Positions 15,864-24,126 of a stretch of 64,000 bases of DNA are shown in pieces. This DNA comes from Bacillus sp. (in: firmicutes) (GTDB lineage Bacteria; Bacillota; Bacilli; Bacillales; Cytobacillaceae): the NCBI GenBank assembly GCA_011524525.1, contig WTKE01000108.1:120550-184549 (forward strand). The letters are read 5' to 3'. The first letter of the stretch is position 1; each line of letters begins with the position of its first letter. The position numbers were made by a program, and so were the translations under genes. The notes beneath the pieces were generated by a model. That model saw nothing but the letters and a program-made list of their open reading frames with translations, ran no database searches and was not told the origin of the DNA.

Positions 15864-16667
15864 CTATGGAACCTCTACCACAAAAGGTACTGTAACAACT
15901 TCACCTTTTCGTTTGAATTGACCCCAAATTTTATAAACGCCACTTTCTAGAAATTCTGTTTCAAATAATGCCTCTGGTCCACTACCTTGACCTTCTAATG
16001 CATGAACATGTAAGTATCTTTCACCATCTTCCGATAAAACCACGACGTGCCCGATTGATCCTAGATATGGTTCTAGGTCTGATACTGGCAGCTGAGTATC
16101 TTCGTCGGTTAGAATAAATTTCAACGTACGTTCTTCCCCAGCTGCAAGGTCCGGTTCAATCGATAACGCCACGTTCATTCCTTCTACGGTTTTCTCTAAT
16201 TTTTCATCAACGGTAACTTCTACTGGCTGTGCAGTATCGCCTTCAACAGTTACCCAGGCCATCTTACTCATCGAATCCCCGTTTGTCGGTTTGAAGTCCG
16301 CAACCATCCGGTACTTCCCGCCTGCCGGAAACTCACTTTTGATTTCAAACACCCCATCTCCCTTGTATTCTGGATGGATATGATGAAAATAGGATAAATC
16401 CTTACTTACAATGATTAAATGGATCAGCTTTTCATGGTTCACTTCAAAATTTCCAACCGGCGCTCCATTATTTGTAACAGTAAGCCGAATGACATTCTCT
16501 AATCTGGATGCTTGTTCTTTATCAATCTCCCAATTTACATTGACATCTTCCGTAATAATCCTATTGCTTTTCTCAACAACCTCTTCTTCTTCCCATGATG
16601 AGTCCGTCCCGCAGGCTGATAGCAGCACTGCACACGAAATAAATAGTATTAATAACTTATTAATCAT
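15864..16667 (-). CDS. Histidine-rich lipoprotein with duplicated YtkA/FixH-like domain
   Basis: A 267-residue lipoprotein (lipobox LSAC-G). It contains two copies of one pattern: HLIIVSKDLSYFHHIHPE near residue 85 and HVVVLSEDGERYLHVHALE near residue 207, each a strand ending in an HxH cluster. This resembles YtkA/FixH-like domains often found with metal-handling genes. The ribosome site is GGGGTG. It follows the large permease by 61 bp on the same strand, with a possible hairpin (GGGACGG.../...CGTTTCCC) between, and is probably the last gene of the HssR-type operon. A metal or haem-binding role outside the membrane is inferred, not shown. Confidence 0.7.
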   Translation of the reverse strand: MINKLLILFISCAVLLSACGTDSSWEEEEVVEKSNRIITEDVNVNWEIDKEQASRLENVIRLTVTNNGAPVGNFEVNHEKLIHLIIVSKDLSYFHHIHPEYKGDGVFEIKSEFPAGGKYRMVADFKPTNGDSMSKMAWVTVEGDTAQPVEVTVDEKLEKTVEGMNVALSIEPDLAAGEERTLKFILTDEDTQLPVSDLEPYLGSIGHVVVLSEDGERYLHVHALEGQGSGPEALFETEFLESGVYKIWGQFKRKGEVVTVPFVVEVP

Positions 16668-16728
16668 ATTTCAACACCCCATTAAATTAGTAGGGAAACG
16701 ATCCACAAGAACCGTCCCCTTGTCACTC

Positions 16729-19218
16729 CTACTCGTATCGCAATGCTTCGTTCAACGGGATTTTGACTGCTCTTCTTGATGGTGTAAAACTTGAAACCAA
16801 GCTGATGATGATTCCAAATAAGAAGATCAACGATATGATTAGGTTGGAAACTCCGAATTCAAAGGTTAATGTATTGTACTCCATAAAACCAGAAGTCATA
16901 TAGATTAGCAGAATCCCAAATAAAATTCCGATTACGGTTGCCGCTAAACCAATTCCAAACCCTTCTAAAAGAATCATTCTGATGACTTGCTTCCGTGTCA
17001 CCCCGACTGCACGCATCATTCCAATCTCCCGGATACGCTCCATAATATTGATGAGCAATGTATTCGTGATTCCGATACCAGAAATGATAATCGCAAGAAC
17101 AACGAGTGCATTAATGATGCTAAACGAGCTCGTAACGACAGCCCCAATAACGGATACCCAGTCCTCAGGTCCCCACATTTCTTCAATTCTCTCACCAAAT
17201 TGCCCATAGATGTTTTCTCGTAGTTGAAGTGAACTTGTTTCTTCGTCCTTAATGACGAGTGCATTTCGTTCGTACTTCACGCCAAAGCTTTCTTCAAAAT
17301 GGCTATCCTTTACAAACGCACTATAGCCATTGTTTTTCATGGTGCTGACAACAGCAACCACCTTAAAAGGCTTTGCCCCGTCTAATGTATCAAGCGTAAT
17401 ACTTTCACCGATTTTCCCTCCCCATACACCGTAGGAAGTTTGGTCGAGAACAATTTCGTCATTCTTTAGGCTTTCAATTAATTCACTATGTGTCCATTCT
17501 TGGCTAGTAAATAGTGGGAAACGACCAATCCATTCCTCCCCAACACCGAACACAGGGAGCATTCTTTTTTGACCATCAAGGGTCCAAATGATAGACTGTT
17601 TAGAATAAGTCGTTGCATCTGCAACACCTTTTGTTGCTTTAATAGTTGCAAGGTCTCCCTCTTCAATATGGTGGAACATGATATCAAGATTCCCACCATA
17701 AGTGGAATGAATCACTTTTTCATACGTCTGTAAAAGTGCAGAGTTCAGAGACGCCATTAGCACAATCATTGCAATTCCAAGACAGAGAATCACAGAAGTC
17801 ATAGAAGATCGACTTAGGTTTCGATTCAAGTTGCGCATTGCCATGTCTCCCGAAAATCGAAAGACTACTCCATAGAATCCTCTCATCACCCACACAAACA
17901 TTTTAAAAAGATAAGGGAAAATCAGCGCAATCCCAACCATAAGGGGTAAAACTAAAAGGAGATGCTCAATAAAGAAGCTAGATAATATCAGTAAAACTCC
18001 GACGATTCCAAACCACTTATTCGTCCCTTCATTTGCTTTCGCTTTGTTCTCCTTCAATACTTCAATGACACTAATTTTCCCAACGTTCCGTATCGGAAAC
18101 CACGCTGCAGCAATCGGAACAAACAAACCTGCAATCAACGATAAGATAATTCCTGGTAGGAGTACCATGCTATTTCCATCGGTAATTCCAATGAGCATAA
18201 AGACCAGGGCTGTTAAGCCAAGTGCCATTCCATATCCGATCACTAGACCTAGCACTGTTCCAATTAGAGCTAATAGGATTACCTCTGTTAGTACCATGAC
18301 CTGTAATTGGCCAGGAGTGTATCCAATCGTTTTCAGCACGGCAAACTCATTTTTTCTTTCCCTAATACTGACGTACAGTGAATTAAAGATAATGAATGCA
18401 CTTAGAGCAATTCCAAGAAATCCTGCAATATAGAGAGCCAAGAAAAAGGAATCCATCTTTTGAAACTCTTCATCCACATTCACAACGACTGGCTGCTTAT
18501 AGATGTTTGCATGATCTTTTACTAGTTGTTCAGCAGCCTGTTCTACAGCTACTAAACTTTCTGAATCACTCGCTCTCACTTGAATACCTTGAATTTTCCC
18601 TTCCAAACCAAACCACTCCTGTACAACAGGTAGTGGAACAGCGATAGCCCAGTGGTGATACTTTGCCATACTCCAGCTAGATGGTCCCATTAAATCTTGA
18701 GTGTACTTCACAATCGCAGAAACCTCGATTTCTTTCACTCCATTTTCTGTATCAATGGAGATGGGATCTCCAATTTTCGTTCCCCACACCTTTGCTGTTC
18801 TGTCTGTAATTACGGCACCTTTTCCGTTTAGGTCCCCTTCAATTCGTTTGAACCCAGTAACAGTCGTATCAAGCTTGCTATACCCTGTTATGACAACCCT
18901 TTTTTGAATCGCAGAAATCTCTTCATCTTCCAAGGCGAGTTTGGCATTTTCTTTTAAAAGGGCAATAGATGTCGCGTTTTCAATAGATTCCGTTTGTGTA
19001 AGAACATCCTCCGAAAAATAAGCCTCCGTTCCTGCGATAGTGAAATCTGCCTTCGCAAAGGCCTCTTTTATAAAAATAGGGAAGGACTTCTCTGCGGAAT
19101 CTACGGCAGCAATCACAGAAAATGTGGATGCCACCCCTATTACAATCGATAAAATCGTAAGAAAGGTTCTCATCTTCCTCCGCATCAAGTTACGCCATGC
19201 GATTTGCCACTGCTTCAT
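16729..19218 (-). CDS. Large FtsX-type ABC transporter permease
   Basis: An 829-residue permease with an N-terminal RNLMRRKMRTFLTILSIVIGV segment, a MacB-like extracytoplasmic domain, a first FtsX block (about 250-400), a central helix pair, a second extracytoplasmic domain, and a second FtsX block (about 690-829) that includes NIMERIREIGMMRAVGVTRKQV. It therefore carries two MacB-PCD/FtsX modules in one chain, unlike HrtB (about 350 residues, one module). ATG 19218 is used because AAAGGTGG lies 8 bases upstream; it overlaps the ATPase gene by 29 bases. The partner ATPase is directly upstream. The exported substrate is unknown; regulation suggests haem or envelope stress. Confidence 0.88.
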   Translation of the reverse strand: MKQWQIAWRNLMRRKMRTFLTILSIVIGVASTFSVIAAVDSAEKSFPIFIKEAFAKADFTIAGTEAYFSEDVLTQTESIENATSIALLKENAKLALEDEEISAIQKRVVITGYSKLDTTVTGFKRIEGDLNGKGAVITDRTAKVWGTKIGDPISIDTENGVKEIEVSAIVKYTQDLMGPSSWSMAKYHHWAIAVPLPVVQEWFGLEGKIQGIQVRASDSESLVAVEQAAEQLVKDHANIYKQPVVVNVDEEFQKMDSFFLALYIAGFLGIALSAFIIFNSLYVSIRERKNEFAVLKTIGYTPGQLQVMVLTEVILLALIGTVLGLVIGYGMALGLTALVFMLIGITDGNSMVLLPGIILSLIAGLFVPIAAAWFPIRNVGKISVIEVLKENKAKANEGTNKWFGIVGVLLILSSFFIEHLLLVLPLMVGIALIFPYLFKMFVWVMRGFYGVVFRFSGDMAMRNLNRNLSRSSMTSVILCLGIAMIVLMASLNSALLQTYEKVIHSTYGGNLDIMFHHIEEGDLATIKATKGVADATTYSKQSIIWTLDGQKRMLPVFGVGEEWIGRFPLFTSQEWTHSELIESLKNDEIVLDQTSYGVWGGKIGESITLDTLDGAKPFKVVAVVSTMKNNGYSAFVKDSHFEESFGVKYERNALVIKDEETSSLQLRENIYGQFGERIEEMWGPEDWVSVIGAVVTSSFSIINALVVLAIIISGIGITNTLLINIMERIREIGMMRAVGVTRKQVIRMILLEGFGIGLAATVIGILFGILLIYMTSGFMEYNTLTFEFGVSNLIISLIFLFGIIISLVSSFTPSRRAVKIPLNEALRYE

Positions 19219-19909
19219 TTTGATAACCACCTTTCATTCCGTCTTCTACAATTAATCCATCACGAACCGTAATAATTCGATTCGCTACTTGCGCTGCTTG
19301 TAAATCATGAGTCACCATTACAATTGTGATTTGTTCCTCTTTATTAAGCCTCGAAAGTAATCGTAAAATGTCTTCTCCGTTTTTCTGATCCAAATTCCCA
19401 GTAGGTTCATCGGCTAAAATCAATCTTGGCTTCATCGCCAATGCTCTTGCGATCGCCACCCTTTGTTGCTGCCCACCGCTTAATTGAGATGGGTATTGTG
19501 ATTCTTTTCCCTCCAAATTTACATCTGATAAAAGCTGTTGAACGGTTGTTTTGATTTTTGCTTTTGACGCATTGTTTGCAGAAAGTGCCAAGGCAATGTT
19601 TTCTCCAACGGTCATCATGGGTAAAAGCTGATAGTTCTGAAAGACAAACCCTAATTTCGTACGCCGAAAATGGGTAAGTTCTTTTTCCTTTAATCTGTTT
19701 AGTTCAACATCATCCACGACAATGTTTCCTGAACTAGGTGAATCAAGTCCGCCTAACAGCTGTAGTAATGTACTTTTCCCTGAACCACTCGGACCCATAA
19801 TCGCTACAAATTCTCCTTTTTGAATGTGAATATTGTTGTTTTTCAAGGCATAAAAATCTCCTGACTCTAAAGAATATACTTTTGATACATCTGTAACAGT
19901 AATCATCAT
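19190..19909 (-). CDS. ABC transporter ATP-binding protein (MacB/LolD/HrtA type)
   Basis: A 239-residue ATPase with Walker A GPSGSGKST, Q-loop VFQNYQLLP, signature LSGGQQQRVAIARAL, Walker B RLILADEPTGNLD and the switch histidine in MVTHD. This is the subfamily that powers FtsX/MacB mechanotransmission permeases, to which HrtA belongs. GGAGG lies 6 bases before the tandem ATG start. It overlaps the permease start by 29 bases, which indicates coupled translation. It is the second gene of the operon that begins at 20426. Confidence 0.9.
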   Translation of the reverse strand: MMITVTDVSKVYSLESGDFYALKNNNIHIQKGEFVAIMGPSGSGKSTLLQLLGGLDSPSSGNIVVDDVELNRLKEKELTHFRRTKLGFVFQNYQLLPMMTVGENIALALSANNASKAKIKTTVQQLLSDVNLEGKESQYPSQLSGGQQQRVAIARALAMKPRLILADEPTGNLDQKNGEDILRLLSRLNKEEQITIVMVTHDLQAAQVANRIITVRDGLIVEDGMKGGYQNEAVANRMA

Positions 19910-20006
19910 TGATTTCCTCCAATATTTATCATTTTTTTAGTTGCTAAAATCATTTTGGTTTTCCTGCTAAAGGCTACAAATGCAAGGGTTAGTAGTAACA
20001 CAAAGG

Positions 20007-20426
20007 CTAGAAGTAGCCATATAAATAGGCTGGTAAGTACAAAAAGGCAATCACAAACCATGCAAAAAATAATGCCAAAGGGCTAGCGCCTTTTAAGGTT
20101 CGGTAAAGTATTTTTATATAAGCATTTTTATAGAAAGGTGTTGCCTCCAACAAAAAGATAAATGGATTACAAAAGGTTCCAAACCCCAGTGGGATCACAG
20201 CGTAGAATGGAACCCTCATGTTCGTTCCAAGCTCTATCAAGAAAACAAATCCTAAGGTAAATGCCTGCATGATAAAATCCAAATGAGCTGCTTTCAGTTT
20301 TCTTGGGTTCGTAAAGAACTGCTTTAGCTGTGAATGATTCATATAATAGACAGCCCCAAGCGGTAATGATAAAACCAGACCTACAAGAAAAATAAATCCA
20401 GCCCAGTGTAAAAGAAAAACATTCAT
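20007..20426 (-). CDS. Membrane protein of unknown function, first gene of the HssR-type exporter operon
   Basis: A 139-residue protein with about four transmembrane segments (FIFLVGLVLSLPLGAVYY, FTLGFVFLIELG, FYAVIPLGFGTF, FFAWFVIAFLYLPAYL). A GGAGAG ribosome site lies 5 bases before ATG 20426. No family recognised. An HssR-type direct repeat lies about 65 bp upstream, and the ABC ATPase follows after 97 bp, so it is likely co-expressed with the exporter and may be an accessory membrane subunit. Confidence 0.7.
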   Translation of the reverse strand: MNVFLLHWAGFIFLVGLVLSLPLGAVYYMNHSQLKQFFTNPRKLKAAHLDFIMQAFTLGFVFLIELGTNMRVPFYAVIPLGFGTFCNPFIFLLEATPFYKNAYIKILYRTLKGASPLALFFAWFVIAFLYLPAYLYGYF

Positions 20427-20479
20427 ATAATCTCTCCTTTTTTAGCTCTATTTTTGTTTCGCATTTCTTTGATGAACCT

Positions 20480-20512
20480 ACAGTAAACCTCCAATATGAA
20501 CTGAATATGAAC
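20480..20512 (-). promoter_or_regulatory. HssR-type promoter 1
   Basis: On the minus strand GTTCATATT-CA-GTTCATATT (20493-20512) is identical to the direct repeat described for S. aureus HssR upstream of hrtAB. Seven bases later comes a TACTGT -10 box (20480-20485). The repeat covers the -35 region, as expected for an OmpR-type activator. It drives the operon 20426 to 15864. Confidence 0.8.
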
Positions 20513-20531
20513 ACAAGTAATATATATTTTT

Positions 20532-20780
20532 TTACCAGCCTGTTTTCAACAGGGTACCTAAGACAAGCAGAACCGAGGAGACAACAATGACAGATAAAAC
20601 GATGATGATCTTGCCTGGTAAATCCGGTTCTTTCAGATGGTCATAAATGAACCACAAAAGCATTCCCAAGGTGAGGATGGTCAGGCCTCTTCTCAAATAA
20701 GTTGCTATATCAATTACCCAGTTTGAAGAAAATATGATTGAAAGAAGTAATGGTAAAAAAAGAACTATTCGAACCTTCAT
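20532..20780 (-). CDS. Small membrane protein under HssR-type control
   Basis: An 82-residue protein with an N-terminal hydrophobic segment (IVLFLPLLLSIIFSSNWVI), a second (GLTILTLGMLLWFIYDHL) and a third (IIIVLSVIVVSSVLLVLGTLL). ATG 20780 is used because GGGGGG lies 5 bases upstream. It has its own HssR-type promoter and ends 20 bp before promoter 1. No family recognised. Its placement implies a role in the same stress response as the exporter. Confidence 0.65.
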   Translation of the reverse strand: MKVRIVLFLPLLLSIIFSSNWVIDIATYLRRGLTILTLGMLLWFIYDHLKEPDLPGKIIIVLSVIVVSSVLLVLGTLLKTGW

Positions 20781-20837
20781 ACTCACCCCCCTTTCTTAAA
20801 AAACCGCTAGTAAAACCAATGAGTGGCTAACAACTGT

Positions 20838-20870
20838 ATGATAAATCCTCTATATGAACTGAATATGAAC
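20838..20870 (-). promoter_or_regulatory. HssR-type promoter 2
   Basis: On the minus strand GTTCATATT-CA-GTTCATATA (20851-20870) differs from the HssR consensus by one base. It is followed after exactly seven bases by TATCAT (20838-20843), the same geometry as promoter 1. It drives the 82-residue membrane protein. Confidence 0.78.
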
Positions 20871-20884
20871 GCAAATAAAAAAAA

Positions 20885-20912
20885 GAGAAAGGAGTAAAAA
20901 TACTCCTTTCTC
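20885..20912 (-). terminator. Terminator of the hssRS-like operon
   Basis: A 12-bp perfect stem (GAGAAAGGAGTA / TACTCCTTTCTC) with a long T-rich tail on the minus strand follows the kinase stop at 20927. Confidence 0.9.
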
Positions 20913-20926
20913 AGTTATTACTATAT

Positions 20927-22264
20927 TTATATTTGAGGGATTGTCACGATAAACTTCGCCCCTCCCCGAGGACTCTCAGACACTTCTATATGACCATGAT
21001 GTAAATCAATAATTTGTTTTACTATCGATAATCCAAGCCCGTTTCCTTTAATCGAAGAATCACGGGACTTATCAACCTTGTGGAACGGCTTAAAAATATC
21101 CTTTCGTTCTTCTTTTGGTATCCCCACACCATTATCGGTAATCGAAACAGTGATTTGATTATTATTGACAGTTGCTTCAATAACAATATTCCCTTGTACT
21201 GGTGTGAATTTAATGCTGTTATTAATAAGATTCGTCCACACCTGTTTCAGCTGATCTTCATCTGCCTGTACGGTTATCGGCTCTAGCTGGATATTAAATT
21301 GAATATCCTTCGCTGACCATTGTGGTTCCAGGCCAATGACCACACTTCGCAACTGTTCATCTAATCGATATGTTGCCAGATTGAGCTTATGTTGGTCATG
21401 CTGCAAATGAGAAAGATGAAGTAGATTTCTTCCAAGACGTGATAACCGTTCGCTTTCTTGTTCAATGATTTTCGAATAACGATTCCGAGTTTCCTCATTC
21501 AATTGCTTTTGTTGTAATGCTTTTGAAAATCCCGAAATGGAGGTGAGCGGTGATTGAATTTCATGGGAGACATTGGCGACGAATTCCTGACGCATTTGAT
21601 CCAGCTTCCCAAGCTCCCGTGCCATTTCATTAAAGCTGGCACTTAAGACCCCAATCTCATCCTTTCGTTTTGTTGGGAGTTCAATTTTAAAGTTTCCTTG
21701 TGCCATCTTCCTCGTTGCTTCGGTTAGCCGTACAAGTGGATTCACGACATAGCGAGCACCAATGATAACCAAGAGGCTTCCTAAAAAGAGAATGAATACG
21801 TACATAAGGTGAATGGAATTCATCGTTTCCTCTTCCACCTTATTTCTCTCTACGCTGATAAATAATGCATAGGACTTACCATTGTCTGATAAGGGAATCC
21901 CCACGACCGGGACTTGAAATTCACCTTCAAAAATCTCCTCCTCTACTTCCCCAGATAGAACGGTTTCTACATGTTTTGTTTCAACCTTCAAATCCTCTTC
22001 CAGAAGAGGAACAGCCTCCTGATTATATAGCTGAAGCCTACTTCCAATTGTACCTGTAAATGTTTGAGTAAATTGCACAACATCATTAGAATTAGAAGTC
22101 TGATAGAGTTCTACCACCTTTTCAGCATTGGTGAGTAGGATTCGGCGAATTTCCTTATGGATGCTATCTTTATATAAATAAGTGGTTCCCAGATAAGCAA
22201 CAAACAAACTAACCATCACAACACTAACAAAAATAACGACAATACGAGTATAGAGCGACTTAAT
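20927..22264 (-). CDS. HssS-like sensor histidine kinase
   Basis: Two TM segments flank an extracytoplasmic domain of roughly 110 residues, followed by HAMP, HisKA with VSHEIQSPLT, and HATPase with NLINNSIKF, DNGVGIP and GLGLSIV. The order and the QMRQEFVANVSHEI stretch resemble HssS. The track start (GTG 22219) would cut into the first TM helix. In-frame sequence continues upstream as IKSLYTRIVVIFVSVV, the normal kinase N-terminus, back to an ATT at 22264 (or CTG 22270) preceded by GGAGG inside the regulator gene. A non-ATG/GTG/TTG start is therefore inferred, with a short overlap with the regulator. About 445 residues in that form. Confidence 0.8.
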   Translation of the reverse strand: MKSLYTRIVVIFVSVVMVSLFVAYLGTTYLYKDSIHKEIRRILLTNAEKVVELYQTSNSNDVVQFTQTFTGTIGSRLQLYNQEAVPLLEEDLKVETKHVETVLSGEVEEEIFEGEFQVPVVGIPLSDNGKSYALFISVERNKVEEETMNSIHLMYVFILFLGSLLVIIGARYVVNPLVRLTEATRKMAQGNFKIELPTKRKDEIGVLSASFNEMARELGKLDQMRQEFVANVSHEIQSPLTSISGFSKALQQKQLNEETRNRYSKIIEQESERLSRLGRNLLHLSHLQHDQHKLNLATYRLDEQLRSVVIGLEPQWSAKDIQFNIQLEPITVQADEDQLKQVWTNLINNSIKFTPVQGNIVIEATVNNNQITVSITDNGVGIPKEERKDIFKPFHKVDKSRDSSIKGNGLGLSIVKQIIDLHHGHIEVSESPRGGAKFIVTIPQI

Positions 22265-22940
22265 TGCCAGACACCTCCAAGCGATACCCGAGACCGCGGA
22301 TTGTTACAATCTTGAAGTCAGATTCAAACTCCGCAAATCGCTCTCGAAGCCGCTTGATATGCACATCAACTGTCCGCTCATCCCCCTCATAATCCATGCC
22401 CCAAATTTGTTCAATCAGGTTGTCACGAGTAAACAGCTGACCTGTGTAGCTGCCCAGCTTATAAAGTAATTCAAACTCCTTCATCGGAATGGTTTCCCTT
22501 CGACCATCTTGATAAACAACATGGTAGGTTTTACGGTCTAATTCAAGCTCTCCAAGCTTAATCACATTAGATATAGAAATTCGATAACGCTTCAGCAAAG
22601 CTCTCACCCGTAACACGAGCTCTATTGGATCAAAGGGCTTTACTAAATAATCATCAGTACCAAGCTTAAAGCCCTTAATCTTATCCTGAGCTTCTCCCTT
22701 TGAGGTAATCATCAAAATCGGAATATCCCCAAGTTCTCGGAGCTCCTTGCATAGCCTCCAGCCATCTATTTTTGGCATCATAATATCGAGAATGACTAAA
22801 TCGAGAGGATTGTTTTCCGCATACTCCAACGCATCCACTCCATTCGCCTTCTCCACAATCTCAAATCCCTCATCTTCCAAATATAATCGGACAAGCTCCC
22901 GAATATGAGACTCATCATCAACCACCATAATCTTAGTCAA
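22260..22940 (-). CDS. HssR-like OmpR family response regulator
   Basis: A 226-residue regulator: receiver domain with DDE, phospho-acceptor Asp in LVILDIMMPKIDG and the KPF lysine, then a winged-helix DNA-binding domain ending in QIWGMDYEGDERTVDVHIKRLRERF. That last stretch closely resembles HssR of Staphylococcus. The TTG start at 22940 is supported by GGGGG 7 bases upstream. Two promoters 1.4-1.8 kb away carry the HssR direct repeat, which supports the assignment. HssR/HssS normally sense haem stress and switch on the HrtAB exporter; here the neighbouring exporter is of a different build. Confidence 0.85.
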   Translation of the reverse strand: MTKIMVVDDESHIRELVRLYLEDEGFEIVEKANGVDALEYAENNPLDLVILDIMMPKIDGWRLCKELRELGDIPILMITSKGEAQDKIKGFKLGTDDYLVKPFDPIELVLRVRALLKRYRISISNVIKLGELELDRKTYHVVYQDGRRETIPMKEFELLYKLGSYTGQLFTRDNLIEQIWGMDYEGDERTVDVHIKRLRERFAEFESDFKIVTIRGLGYRLEVSGN

Positions 22941-23190
22941 TCATATTCCCCCTTATTGACCGGATAAAATCTATTTTTCTTAGAAACTTTGTTTTGTTTT
23001 ATGTACGATCTAGTAAGTAAATCGTATATAATTATCCTACTTATACTTGTTACACGCAATATATTATAGAAATAATTTCCAGGTTAATAAGAGTCGTTCT
23101 ACTGGTTCATCTGGCACGACCATTTAGGGCAGAGGCATTACTTTCACACCATTATATCTCCTTATTTCATGGTTTAACGGTTTAAAAAAA

Positions 23191-23211
23191 AACAGACCAA
23201 CTCGGTCTGTT
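23191..23211 (-). terminator. Terminator of rhaR
   Basis: The AACAGACC / GGTCTGTT stem with a nine-T run on the minus strand lies just past the stop at 23218. Confidence 0.88.
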
Positions 23212-23217
23212 TTCATC

Positions 23218-23982
23218 TTAAATATCTACGAATAGTAATTTAACTTCCTTTTCTTCAAGCCTCTCTCGTGTTCGATCATCCATGTTTGAATCGGTAATAA
23301 TGCTGTGCACTGCTGATAATGAGTTTATTTGAGAGAAGGCTCTTTTTCCAAACTTGCTGGAATCCGCCATTAAGATCACTTTATCAGCAATCTGAATCAT
23401 ATCCTTTTTTAATAACGCTTGCAATTCATTCGTATCGCTAAGTCCACCATCTGGATGAATCGCCTTACATGAAAAGAACATTTTGTTCACATGGTACATT
23501 TTCAAGGAACGTTCTGCTAGAGGACCCACATACGAAAGAGATATCGACATTAGGTTTCCACCCGTTGAAATAACACGAATTTGTTCCTTTTTACTCAGCT
23601 CTAGGGCCACTTTAATCGAATTTGTTAGTACCGTTAAGGGCATGTCTGGCAGTTCTTTCGCCATATACCAAGCTGTGGTACTCGCATCAAGAACGATCTG
23701 GTCCCCCGGCTCCACCATTTTTACCGCCTCTAACGCGATGGCACGCTTTTCAGCCGCTCTTGTAATTTCTCTTTCCAAATAAGAAACTTCATTATCTTCC
23801 TTTTCAATACTTACGGCACCACCATGACTTCTTTCCAAAAAGCCATCTTTTTCTAATTTTTCAAGATCTCTACGAATGGTCTCTTCCGTTACTGAAAAAA
23901 TTTTGCTCAGTTCGGACACTCGTATACTTAAGCGTTCATTGACTAGATCAACAATTTTCCTCTGCCTCTCAGCTACCAGCAC
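23218..23982 (-). CDS. rhaR: DeoR family regulator of rhamnose genes
   Basis: A 254-residue DeoR-type repressor: N-terminal HTH (ERQRKIVDLVNERLSIRVSELSKIFSVTEETIRRDLEKLE) and a C-terminal sugar-phosphate-sensing domain with VLDASTTAWYMA and STGGNL. The same family member (RhaR/YulB) controls the rha operon of B. subtilis, where a phosphorylated rhamnose intermediate is the expected inducer. The GTG start at 23982 follows AAGGGTG at 7 bases. It lies downstream of rhaA but after a terminator, so it likely has its own promoter. Naming rests on context. Confidence 0.82.
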   Translation of the reverse strand: MLVAERQRKIVDLVNERLSIRVSELSKIFSVTEETIRRDLEKLEKDGFLERSHGGAVSIEKEDNEVSYLEREITRAAEKRAIALEAVKMVEPGDQIVLDASTTAWYMAKELPDMPLTVLTNSIKVALELSKKEQIRVISTGGNLMSISLSYVGPLAERSLKMYHVNKMFFSCKAIHPDGGLSDTNELQALLKKDMIQIADKVILMADSSKFGKRAFSQINSLSAVHSIITDSNMDDRTRERLEEKEVKLLFVDI

Positions 23983-24082
23983 TAACGTACACCCTTCCCC
24001 TATCGAACGTTGATTTATATTTGATTATTTTTATTTTTATGTTAATTTCATGTTAAATTATAGCATATCCTTTGAAAAACAA

Positions 24083-24122
24083 AAAGATAGTAGACCCCAC
24101 AAAGGAAGATCTACTTATCTTT
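24083..24122 (-). terminator. Terminator of rhaBA
   Basis: AAAGATAGTAGA pairs with TCTACTTATCTTT (one bulged base) four bases past the rhaA stop, with TTTTTGTTTTT following on the minus strand. Confidence 0.8.
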
Positions 24123-24126
24123 TTTG

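Noticed and set aside
16982-17264. Several ORFs inside the large permease gene
   Set aside because: All are alternate-frame shadows; the permease frame has clear FtsX motifs throughout.
20532-22940. Canonical hrtAB-hssRS locus
   Set aside because: The sensor genes and DNA boxes fit, but the permease is 829 residues with two FtsX modules and extra genes are present, so calling it hrtB would mislead.
22941-23217. Possible small RNA or extra gene between hssR and rhaR
   Set aside because: Only the rhaR terminator and AT-rich sequence are visible; no ORF or conserved structure was supported.
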